A DNA stretch of 64,000 nucleotides from Aselliscus stoliczkanus (lineage: Eukaryota; Chordata; Mammalia; Chiroptera; Hipposideridae), in assembly GCA_033961575.1 (NCBI GenBank), contig CM066740.1, positions 89,263,117 through 89,327,116 on the forward strand. The letters run 5' to 3'. Of the stretch, positions 34,471 to 44,752 are shown in pieces (positions within the stretch are counted from its first letter, which is position 1; every line of letters starts with the position of its first letter). The position numbers and the translations under genes were made by a program. The notes beneath the pieces are model-generated. The model made no database searches. It had not been told where the DNA came from and saw nothing but the letters and a program-made list of their open reading frames with translations.

Positions 34471-36784
34471 TGCGCTGGGACCCCAGTGCCCCCGTGGCGG
34501 TAGTGCGGGAGATGTTCTCCAAGGGGCTGGGGAGAATGGCCAGAAATGATGGCTTTTAGAATCCTAGGAGGTAAGACCCTATCTGAAGATCTAAGAACAG
34601 AATTCCGGGAAGCACCCCAAAGGGGGACTCCAAAAGGTCCCTGGTGGGCCGAAGGAGGAGGTTAGGTCAGACATTCCTTACTGTGGAGCACTGTGCATCC
34701 ATCAAAGGTTGAGCACCGTCTGGACACCTCCTCAGAGGTGGGACCCCAGCCCTCAGGCACCCGATGGGGGGGCTCTGGGAGAGGCTCCCTGCTGTGAAAT
34801 GGCCCAGGTCTGGACCCCTCAGCTATAGCACCAGCCTGTTATACTCAGACTGCGCTGTGGGATGGCCAGGGCCCGTCCCAATGCAAGAGTCAGCAGACTC
34901 AGTGCTACCAAGGATGGAAGCTCGAAGCTGTGTCTAGGGAGGGACAAGCATATTCCCAGTGCCAAGGGCAGTGCCCAGCACTTAGTGGCATTCAGTACAT
35001 ATTTTTGGAAGGAATGAATGGTTCTATGGTCCTTCTCAACCCCGAGGGTCCCCCTGCCCTGGGTGCTGTTGGGGCTGGCCTGACCCTAGGACTGGTGTGC
35101 GTGTGATCGTCGGGCTGGGGCACAAGGGGCATGGTCTCAGCTGAGGGTTGGTGGCTTGGGGAGGGACATGCAGCAGAAGAGAGCCCAATTCCACTCGGTG
35201 GGCCTGGGGCACGCCTGATGGCTGACTGTCAGCGACTTGGATTCTTATCAGTGCCAGTGTTGTGAAGAGAAAAATGAAGGATTGATGATGTCACTTGGTC
35301 TCATTGTCCTTTCTAAGCTTCCCTTACCAAACTCTGGGTCTGTGTGTGCTCTGAGGGGTCCATTTGTCGCAGGACCAGGACAGGAAACCTTGGCCATGGG
35401 CATGGCAACTCCCCATGCCCAATTCTCTTTTCCCCTCCTCCAAGACAATTTGATCTCTTCCCACATAACCCCCTCAACCTGTAGCTCCTCCAAAGGTCAC
35501 TCCTCATGCCTGTCCAAAGCAGGGTCCCCTGGAACCTTGGTGCTGACAGAAGAACTTAGGGCTCCAGCCCAGCTGTCTTCCCACAGGAGGGGAGGAAATT
35601 GCAGAGAGGGGTGGGTGTTGGGGTACCAGGGTCTGATGTCTGGAAAGTGGGGGGAAAAAGAGGTGACCCTAGCTGATCCTGTAGGAGGGCAAATGGTGTC
35701 TGCCTGCCTGCCAGGGGCCTGCTGGGTCAGGGGAAAGGATTCTCTGAACTCAGAGACGTGCTGCCTTCTTCAGGAGCTGCAGTATTCACCCTGATTCTGG
35801 TCACCCCTCATTCCAGGTTTTGTTTAATCCCTTTCATGTGGCAGGAGCTCTGATTGTTGTACCATCACAAAAAGACCTGTGGAGGTGATCTGGCTTACCC
35901 GGGTAACACAGCTCTGGTCATGGTTAGCATTCTGCAGGGGCTGCCGACTCCTGGTCCAGGTCTTTGATCACAAACCATGCTCTGTGCAATCTAATGACTG
36001 GGCCAGGTGTGTGCAATCTAATGACTGGGCCAGGTGTGTGCATCGACTGGGCCGGGTGTGTGCATTGGAGAGCATAGCTCTCAGGAGCAGCTGGAAGCCA
36101 AAGCAGAAGGGTTTTCCTAGGCCCCATCTCTGACCTGTCCTAGGTGTCCCCCTGCCTTCCTATAATGCCTGCTGGGCTCCTTCAGCTCTTTCCCCCAGCT
36201 GCCCTGCTCTGGGAGGCCAATGGCCTTGGATCTCAACAAAGCCTATTTTAGCTATGGGGAAGGCTCAAGAGTCATTTACTTCTTCCTTTTTGCCACTTAG
36301 CAAATCCTGAGACCAACTCAAGCAAACCCACCTCCTCCAGGAAGGCACCCCGGAGGACCATGCCTGTGTTCGAGAGCTACTGTCTGCAGACACACTGGAG
36401 CCCATCGAATCAGGTGCCTGAGGGGCAGGGCAGGCAGATGCAGAGACAGGCGGGCAGGAATTTCTGTGCCAGCGCTTGTGTTATCGCCCACAAGTGGCCC
36501 ATGTTCAGTGATTAAACAGTTGTGTTGGTAGGACTTGGGGTTAAAGAGGCCTAGTTGCAGCTTTTTCCCCTGTGCCAAGTCATAAGAATTCTGTTCACTG
36601 ACGCTAGGTAATCAATCCTCTCACAGATGAGTGCTTTGGGTCACTGGGGACAGGGCCCAGTCCACTAGAGTACAGACTTACTGAGGTGCATGTCCCATGG
36701 ACAAGGTCAGGGGATGGCACAGCATCGATCCATTAGACAAACCTGTGTACCAGGCACTGTGTCAGACTGTAGGGATGTTGCAAT
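34471..36784. other. ZNF775 3' UTR and intergenic DNA
   Basis: No further coding exon. The ZNF775 3' UTR must begin here, but I found no AATAAA close to the stop. A short tandem repeat is at 35,985-36,062. An ATTAAA at about 36,512 is only a weak candidate end. Confidence 0.4.
35985..36062. repeat. Short 25-26 bp tandem repeat
   Basis: Two near-identical units (GTGCAATCTAATGACTGGGC ...) and a third shortened unit, each ending CCAGGTGTGT or CCGGGTGTGT. Confidence 0.8.
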
Positions 36785-37165
36785 GAGTTGGCTCAGGCTG
36801 CATAACAAATACCATAGGCTGGCGGCTTCACACCATCCAGAGGCTGGAAGTCCAAGATCAAGGTGCCAGCAGATTTTGTTCCTAGTTAGGGCCTTCGTCC
36901 TGGCTTGCAGATGACCACCCTTTTTCTCTGTGTCCTCACATGGTGGGGAGGCGGGAGAGAGAAAGAGACAGCACTAGAAAGCATTCTGGTCTCTCTTCCT
37001 CTTATAGACACTGATTTCATCACGAGGACCCCACTCTCACAATCTCATCTAAACCTGACTGCCTCCCAAATGTCCCAATTCCAAATGCTATCACGTTGGA
37101 GAGCAGGGCTTCCATCTATGAGGTGGTGGGGTGGGGTGGGGGGAACACAACCCAGTCGATCGCAG
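36785..37165 (-). mobile_element. MaLR (MLT1/MST-type) LTR
   Basis: Reverse-complement MaLR LTR sequence (CAGGCTGCATAACAAATACC ... CTGTGTCCTCACATGGTGGG ... CTCATCTAAACCTGACTGCC). Ancient and diverged. Confidence 0.7.
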
Positions 37166-37486
37166 TTACAGTCTCTACCCTTAAGGAGCCTGTGCATCTT
37201 CATGGAAAATTTTTTTAGTACACACACAGCTTGGAACAATCTATACGGTCAGCTCTCAAATAAATTGTGCCAGCCCCGGCTCTCTTAGCAAGGCTTTCTC
37301 ATTCACCACATCACGTAGTCTCACCACGCATCAGCGACCTAGGCAGGCAGTGATATAGTAAAGGGGACTGGGGACAGTAGGACTTGTCCACCAAATCAGG
37401 TTGCAAATTAACGGCAGGCCTCTCCAGGTCTCCTGTTAGCCTAGGCCGCTTCCACTGTCACAGTTGCAGGCTTTTCCAAGGGCAGC

Positions 37487-37606
37487 TCGGAGCCGGCTGA
37501 GTGGCGCGGTGGTTAAGCACCAGCTTGGGACGCCAGTGGCTCCGGTTCGGATCCCTCATGTGAAGGCCAGTGATATGGCCCTCAAAAAAAAACAAAAAAC
37601 AAACCA
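37487..37606 (+). mobile_element. tRNA-derived short SINE (copy 9)
   Basis: Plus-strand, somewhat diverged copy (GAGCCGGCTGAGTGGCGCGG). A perfect 12 bp target-site duplication, TCCAAGGGCAGC, is at 37475-37486 and 37607-37618. Confidence 0.92.
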
Positions 37607-38396
37607 TCCAAGGGCAGCCTGGCACTGTCAACTTTAATTTTCATTCCCTTTCATTTTAAAATAATAAACTAGGCCAGAGAATATTTAGGAAGAGGCACAC
37701 CATGCAATCAAAGATAAGATGATCAGACCTATCCTAGTGGTTATAATTCAAAGTGCTCCAGAGGACACTGAGATTAGCAGGTGGCCTAGGGCAACAGAAA
37801 ACCACCATGAGTAAATCAAGATCTTAAAGGATTTATGTGCTGTCCACAGCCAGGTAAGTGCAGGTGTGCAGTGCGGACCCCGCAGCCAAGCTTCCAGCAG
37901 GCCAGACAAACTCGGTGGAACCGGGGCTCCCAGAACTGCCTGCATCGCCCTCGTGTTCTGTTGTCAGGAGCAGGCTGGGAGCTAGGAAAAAGGACGTAAG
38001 TCCTTGGAAAGTGGTTGTTCTCTGCAAACAACATGAATTTCACATCAGGGGCAAAATGGTCAGCCTCCTTGGGAGGGTTTGGTTCCCCTGTCCCAGGAAG
38101 CTGCCCCAGGGAGAGGCGGTTTTGAGGCCAGAGGGGTGACTGCTCAGTAGGTGCACCGCCTGGAGAGAGCGCCTGGTGGGAGTGGGGGATGCTAATGGTT
38201 TCGCAAAGAAACACCCTTCACCTTTGGGCAAGAGGAGCCTTGGGGCCCAAAGTAGTATGTTCCCACATATCAGTGTTCTTACCCAATCCCGGTGCATGAG
38301 AGGGAAATAAATGGTATCCCATAGCTTGCCCCTTGGGGTAAAAAGAGAAAGGTGTCTCCGAGGTTGCTCACATCTGGAGGGGGAGGTGCCCTAGAC

Positions 38397-38598
38397 CAGC
38401 ACTGTCCAGTAGAACTTTCTGTGATGATGACATTGTTCAATATCTGTGCTGTCCAACACCATAGCCAGCAGCCACATGTGGCGACTGAGCACTTAAAATA
38501 TGACTAGTGAGGATGAGGAACTGAATTTTAAATTTCATTTGATTTTAATTAATTTAAATTCAAATAGTCACACCTGGCTACTGGGCAGTATAGCCCTA
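38397..38598 (+). repeat. hAT-Charlie type MITE
   Basis: Non-autonomous hAT relic (CAGCACTGTCCAGTAGAACT ... AGCCACATGTGGCGACTGAG ... CAAATAGTCACACC). Related to the piece at 23,382-23,545. Confidence 0.65.
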
Positions 38599-41500
38599 AA
38601 GATTAAGCTCCAATTAAGACATAGAAATGTTGCCTCTCCCCCCAATTGAGAAAGAGTCTTTTTTGTTGTTGTTGGAAATAGGTGGGGTTACATAATTCTG
38701 GCTTTGCCATTTAAGCTGTAGAACTTGGACAAGTAACCAGTGTATAGCATGTCGTACCATGCCGGGCACACAGCAGGCACTCAGTGAGTGCTGGCTATGG
38801 TCATTAGTGTGATAACCTCTGCGTCTGGCTACTTGCACAGCATTTGCGGAAGTGGAAGAGAAGAAAAGGGTTTCCCCAAACACAGCTCAGTCCCCGTAAG
38901 GAATGACCCAGCCCGGGTGGTAAGGAGGCTAGCTGCAAGGTTAAGGGCTGAATTGATGTCCTAGGTCACATCTTGGGTTTTCATTTCAAGAAGAGAGCTT
39001 TGGCACAGACGCAGTATCTCCAGGTGGGTCTGTGCAGGTCTGCCAGCCCCCAGGCTGTCTCAGGGGCTGTAGCTGTGCCCACAGCTCGTTCCTTGCACTG
39101 TGTCAGCACCTGGCCGGCAGCCACAGCTCTCAGGTGTCGCCTGCAGACGTGCATTCATCCATTCAACAGACGTGGATGGACTGAGGGCCTATTGTATGCT
39201 GGTAACTTGGGGTCCGGAGATGCTGAAAACACAGTCCGTGCCCTTTGAGGCTCACAGCCTGGTGGGAAAGCAGGTGTGCTGAACCCTAATTTGCAGTCAG
39301 CACAGGTGCTTTGGAGAGGGTGTTTGTGATCACCGTCCGATCGAGGGCTGGGGAGGAGCTGGTCCTGGGGAGCGAAGCCCTGCGGGTGCAGCTGGAGCAG
39401 AAGCTGGAGGGTGGCCAGGCTTGCTTTGTGAGAGCGGCAGTCTGAGGCTGTCCGGGGAGCACATGGGTGATGGCTGTCTACCTGGTGTGCCCCTAGGGGT
39501 GGGGTGGGGGCTACAGCGCAGGGCCCTGGGCAGGGCTCTACTGAACTGTACATGCCTCTTCCCACAGGGGGGTCAGGGGCCAGCCGCTCTCTGGGACTCA
39601 GTGGTTGTGTGCAGCCCAGGCCTTTGTTAGTGTCCAGAGCCCAGCTGTCACATGGGCCTTGCCAAGTGGTGGTGATTGCCACACTGGCTGATGGCTCTGC
39701 CTATACATGGAGGCATGCAGAATGTTTCCCACTGCCATTCTATTGTGTTCACCACGGCACGTGAGAACTCAGGGGAGATGTGGGAGGGCTGTGTGTGTGT
39801 GAAGCCAGAGAAATGAAGTGACTCGGTGACATCACACAGCGGCAGAGCAGAGAACCGAGGCCTTCCTCAGCCCTCAGCATCCCACTGAGGGGATGGATTT
39901 TAGGTGGTATTTTCAGCCTACCCCCTTCCCCGTCCCTGCCCCCAGCTGTGTTGCTTTTCTTTCTATTTTGGCACAGCTTATCTAGACAATGCTGCTAAAA
40001 ATATGGGTGATATTCTCAGGTATATTATTGATTTTTGACTTTGAAAACTTGGTCATTTATAAGTGTCCCCATTTCTACGGTAGCCCACAGGAGAGGTGAA
40101 AGCTGGTGGCTGTGGCAGGTGACAACTTTTGTAACAGGAGCTGGAGGCCTGGGAAGTGTGACTGTTGCATGAGCGGAGCTGCAGCGCCCGGGAGGGGGGA
40201 GGGAGTGTGGGGTGTCATCAGTGGTTAGGGGTCCTGTTTGTCAATGCCATGGGAGCTCTACCCTGGGTCCTGGGTGCCATCTATGCTGGTGGATTCATTC
40301 CATGGGCTTTCCCAGAACTCCTCCGTGTCGCTTCTGTTTGAAATACCAGTCTCCTTGGGAGGTCTAGCTGGTGAAGTCCCACGTGCCTCAGTCAGGTGCT
40401 CCTGGAGCAGCATGGATTGGGGGCAGGGGTCCTCCAGAGGCTGAGAGTGACCCAGGTGGACCTGCTGAGATAGACTGGTCCACGGAGCAAGCTGTGAAAG
40501 CAGGCACCCCCAGGTGCAGTGTTGCAAGTAAGGGGTTGGTTTTTATTGCCAGGTGGAGCCCACCTGGACCCCATCAGGCTCTGAACGGCACCTGTTGGGT
40601 GCAGGGATCCTTCAAGGGGCTGGGATAGCACCTCCAACAGCCACATGCACTGCCTGCTGTGAGGAGCCCTGCCTTGCGGAATCCCAACTGCCTGGGCCTG
40701 TGGAATCCCAACTGCTCCCCAACACGGCCAGCAACAGAGGGGCCACGGAGAAAAAGGCTAGTTATGTTCCTTTCGCACTTTTCACTTAAAAAAAAATCAC
40801 TTTCCCTTCCAGCCTCAGTTTCTGTATCTATGAAATGTAAATCCTGAGGGACTTTCCCACTCAAGAAAAGATGATTACTTCTGATCTTGGTCATCACCAG
40901 GTTTCTGTTTTGGGGTCTAGGTACCAGACTGTTGAGGGGAGAGTGAGCTGGGCGGTGGGCCTGACTTCTCATCTGGGCTCTGCCACTAGAGCTGTGGGTC
41001 TCAGCTGTGGGGAAGCCACTCTGTGCTTCACTTTTATTTTCCCATCTATAAAATGGGATAATAATACCTGTATAACCTAGACCACACATCGTTGTTGGAA
41101 GGCTCCCACGGGATAATATATGGGAAAGAACTTTGTAAGAAGATCAGTAATGTATATGTAAGGCGTATTGTTATGAAATGACAGTTGGAAACTGGAATTG
41201 AGCCCAGCCCTGTCCACGCCAGCGGCTTCCCCTGGCTGGTACAAGCAGCCCTTTTATGGGAGATCTGGCTTGGCGTCTAAGGAGGAGGGCCAGCAGGGCT
41301 GTAATTCTTCCATTCCTCCAGTCATCCCAGCGGCATATAACATGGCCCATAGGCGGGTGGGCTTTGGCAACGCTCTCAGCTAGGGCAGCTCTGATTCTGC
41401 TCCTCCCGGGAACCCCCACCCCTCAAAGGCTGGGCAACAGGGGCTCCTGCCTTCACCCCTGCTCTCTCCTGCAAGGGAAGGCTTTGTCCCTGCCGCGCCC

Positions 41501-41700
41501 CCAGACTCTTGCCTTGGCGCAGGGGCACTTTGTGGGCCTGGCTAGGGCAGCCCTGCATCAGGAATCCTGAAATGGGAAAGGCTGGGGCAAAAAGACCGCG
41601 GGGTTTGGGGTGACCCGCCCCACCAGCGTTTTGTCCCAGAACCGTCCCCTGCCTGCTTCCCACTCCTGCCTGGCTGGCCCAGGGCTCGCATCCCTCCTTT
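38599..41700. other. Intergenic DNA with MIR/L2 relics
   Basis: No exon recognised. L2-like sequence is at about 39,150-39,300, and a MIR-like segment at about 40,970-41,110 (CACTTTTATTTTCCCATCTA). Other open frames lack domains. Confidence 0.45.
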
Positions 41701-41719
41701 TTCCGTCAGCCAGGTTGTT

Positions 41720-42440
41720 GTCGAGTTAGACCTCCAAGCCTCACGGGGCTGCTGTGCGGCTGCCGCAACGCTGGCTACTGCGGCGCTGCGGAGGAGACGG
41801 AGGGCTGGGGAGGCGGCGCCATGTGAGTCCCGGGCCGGCCGGCTAGGGCCGCGGCGGGAGATTACCGTATTTATCGAGGCCAGTGCCGGACCCTTGGGGG
41901 CGGGTCACTGCGGGCGCGCTACCGTATTTGCCGGGAGCCGCGCAGGCCCTTTTCGGGAGTGGGAAGTGCCGCGGCTTAATTACGTATTTATCCAGGGTTG
42001 CGTGGTTCCCCCGGGGGCGCTGCGGGAGCGGGAGCGGGTGGGCGGGTGGGTCGGATTCCTTCCCTAAGGGAGCCCGGGCTCGCAGCGGGGTGGGGTAGGT
42101 TGCGGCAGCAGGGTGGGAGGCCTACGTATTTTCATTGGGGTGGGGTTGCGTCGCAGAGTTTACCATATTTCTCCAGGGTCACTCTGGCCCCAGGAGTTGG
42201 CAAGGTTGTGAGCTGGGTCGGGTGGGTGGGAGCAGCTCTTCTGATTAATGCAGCCGTTTGATTAGAACAGCACTTCGCGAGGCTGGCCGTCTTTATGGGG
42301 GCGAGGGGGAAGGGGCCTGGGAGTCGCTGCGGGAGAGTTACCGTATTTGCGTTGGGCAGCGCAGACTCTAGAGGAAAGAGCCACTGCTGGCGACGGAGGA
42401 ACAGGGGCACAGCCGGGGCTGTGAGTGTGGGATGGGATGG
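41720..42440 (+). promoter_or_regulatory. CpG-island promoter of the five-finger C2H2 gene
   Basis: CpG-rich island 1.7-2.4 kb upstream of the five-finger zinc-finger coding exon on the same strand. A good splice donor, CCAT/GTGAGT, lies at 41822/41823, so the non-coding first exon probably ends there and the repeated-motif region is the start of intron 1. The transcription start is not visible; direction is inferred from the downstream gene. Confidence 0.6.
41862..42352. repeat. Degenerate about 58-bp repeat with conserved TACCGTATTT core
   Basis: The core occurs at 41862 (TTACCGTATTTATC), 41919 (CTACCGTATTTGCC), 41979 (AATTACGTATTTATCC), 42121 (CCTACGTATTTTC), 42160 (TTACCATATTTCTCC) and 42336 (GAGTTACCGTATTTGCG). 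The first three are 57-60 bp apart with alignable GC-rich flanks (CCAGGG.TGCG, CCCTT.GGGGGCGG, GCTGCGGG). The flanks have drifted while the core has stayed, as expected for protein-binding sites within an old minisatellite. Confidence 0.7.
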
Positions 42441-43021
42441 AGGAACTTGGGGGAAAGAGGAGGGCCATGGCCTGGGACCCTCCCCGTGGGGCAGGGTCTT
42501 GATCAGAGGTATAGCTGGGGAGAGTGGGGAGACTGCCCAGTGACAAGGCCAGACTGAGATTGGCCAAGGGGACTCTGATGGTCTGTCTTTGCAAATGTCA
42601 ATGCAGCTGCCTGGAGAAACACTTATGGGTGGGGTCTATTGCAAGCATTACTTGTCCCTTTTCTCCAGAGTGAGTGTGTGTTCCACCCTGGCCTGAGGGT
42701 ATGGGGAGTCAGAGGGGGTATCCCTGAGACCCCACTCTGCAGATACATTGACTGAGGTTGCAGTAAGCAGTGAGATCTGCAAGTGTGGAGAAGGCCTGCA
42801 CAGAGGTCCAGGGGACCTGCCGGCAAGCTTCCCTGATGGGGATGGGGGTACGCAGGGGAGTGGCCAGCTCAGCACACCCTGGAGCTGGCCTCAGGGTTCT
42901 GCAGGAGCAGAAGCCCAAGGGTTTTGGAGGCATGGGGGTGGTGGTAGCAGACAGTGCCCTACAGGAGCAGTGGCCCTTTGGGTATCAAAGGCTCTGGGGT
43001 GCCTGGGATGATGGTGGGGAC

Positions 43022-43060
<39 letters not shown>

Positions 43061-44111
43061 AGGGGGAGTTTAGTAGGTGAGCAGCTAGTACATTGAGACG
43101 AGCTTTTAACAGTGAGTCAGAAAACTGAGGGCCTAGTCCTCACCTTGCTGTGTGACCTTGGGCAAGTTGACCTCGCTAAGCCTTAGTTTCTCCTTCTATA
43201 AAGTGGGATTCAGTAAGCCCTGTTGTGAGGACTGTAGGAAATAATTTAAGAGGAATACAGTGCCCTGGAGAAGAGAATCCCGAGGAGAACCGGCATGACC
43301 GGGACGGAGCTGAACTTGGGGTTGCTTGTTGAGCATTGAGTGTTGCTCAGGCTTTGCTGTAAGGACACTAAGAGGAAGGAAGCTGAGATGACCCCAGGAA
43401 CTCACACTCTGGTGAAGTGACTTGCAAACCTTTTACAGGCATGCTTCATTTTGATAAACAAGGAGCTGCTGCCCTTACTGCTTAACTGAGGCTACTTGCA
43501 AGTTTAAAGGGTTTTTATTTTGTTTCTTAAGCTTTGCAAAAATATCTTCAAACCACTGGTGACCCCATTCTTCCCCCCAGATTAGGGATAAACCTCCCTA
43601 CCCGCTCCTTGAGAATCTGAGAAGAGAAATCTCAGAGAGATAAGACATATCCAGGTGCAGGAAAACTTCCAATACTAGGAGGCTCTGAATATTACTCATT
43701 GGCGTTTATTCAATGCTTTGTATGGCGGACACAGTGCTTGGTGATGGGGATAAAAGAAGGCAGCTCATCTTTAAGGCATTCAGGCGAGAAGATGAGGTGG
43801 GATGACTGACCCACATGCAGTGTGAGGAGTGAGGTTCATAGGTTTGGACCACGTGGCTCAAGAGGGGCTGGAGGGGTCAGGGAAGGAGTCCAGGAAGAGG
43901 TGACACTTGAGAAGTTCCTGAAGGAGAGGCAGGATGTGATGAAGGGGTAGAAGGGGGAGAGGGACCCCCAGCAGGGGAACGCTGGCTTGAACAAGACTGG
44001 AGAGGGGCGGATGCTGCAAGTTTTGCAAGGACCCTGGAGAGTCCTCCCCGAGGCTGGGGCTGGCTGATCCGCAGGACCCCCCTGACTCCTCTTTCTGCTT
44101 CTGCCTCTCTA
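42441..44111 (+). other. Intron of the five-finger C2H2 gene
   Basis: No exon recognised. It contains a TG microsatellite and a MIR-like element (about 43,105-43,260), and ends at the acceptor CTGCCTCTCTAG (44112). Confidence 0.45.
43024..43057. repeat. (TG)n microsatellite
   Basis: About 17 uninterrupted TG units. Confidence 0.95.
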
Positions 44112-44140
44112 GGGGCTGGTGATCGCAGCCGGAAGTGCCC

Positions 44141-44752
44141 ATGACAGAGCTGGCACACTCCGAGGGCGGGTCCCCTGCGGGGGACGGGGAGGAGGGTCTG
44201 GGGGACGAGCGAGGCCTGGTCATCCACCACCCGGCGGAGGAGCAGCCCCACCGCTGCCCACTGTGCGGCCAGACCTTCTCGCAGCAGCCCAGCCTGGTGC
44301 GGCACCAGAAGGCGCACGCCGGGGCGGGCCGCGCGGCCTCCTTCGTGTGCCCGGAGTGTGGCAAGGCCTTCAGCGTCAAGCACAACCTGGAGGTGCACCA
44401 GCGCACCCACACGGGCGAGCGGCCCTTCCCCTGCCCCGAGTGCGGCCGCTGCTTCAGCCTCAGGCAGAACCTGCTGACGCACCAGCGCATCCACAGCGGC
44501 GAGAAGCCGCACCAGTGCGCGCAGTGCGGCCGCTGCTTCCGAGAGCCGCGCTTCCTGCTGAACCACCAGCGCACCCACGCGCGCATGCCCGCGCCGCACC
44601 CCCGCCGCCCCGGGGTCTTCGGGGAGCGGCGGCCCTACTTCTGTGCCCGCTGCGGCAAGAGCTTCGCACGCGAGGGCTCGCTCAAGACCCACCAGCGCAG
44701 CCACGGCCATGGGCCCGAGGGCCAGGCGGCCCATTTAGGCCGCGTGCTCTGA
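44141..44752 (+). CDS. Five-finger C2H2 zinc-finger protein, unnamed
   Basis: An intact 203-residue frame. The acidic N-terminus (MTELAHSEGGSPAGDGEE) lacks KRAB or SCAN. Five complete fingers run from residue about 37 to 188: CPLC...H-x3-H, then CPEC, CPEC, CAQC and CARC fingers, with TGERP and SGEKP linkers between fingers 2-3 and 3-4 and a longer basic linker (MPAPHPRRP) before finger 5. All zinc ligands are present. The ATG at 44141 is chosen because an in-frame TGA lies upstream at 44120 within the same exon, which begins after an acceptor at 44112. The position between ZNF775 and GIMAP8 equals that of a human locus I recall as a zinc-finger pseudogene (LOC728743). The promoter is probably the island at 41.7 kb. 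Target and function unknown. Confidence 0.85.
   Translation: MTELAHSEGGSPAGDGEEGLGDERGLVIHHPAEEQPHRCPLCGQTFSQQPSLVRHQKAHAGAGRAASFVCPECGKAFSVKHNLEVHQRTHTGERPFPCPECGRCFSLRQNLLTHQRIHSGEKPHQCAQCGRCFREPRFLLNHQRTHARMPAPHPRRPGVFGERRPYFCARCGKSFAREGSLKTHQRSHGHGPEGQAAHLGRVL

Noticed and set aside
33165..34559. 464-codon proline/arginine-rich frame overlapping ZNF775
   Set aside because: Frame-shifted shadow of the GC-rich zinc-finger exon; the finger frame explains the sequence.
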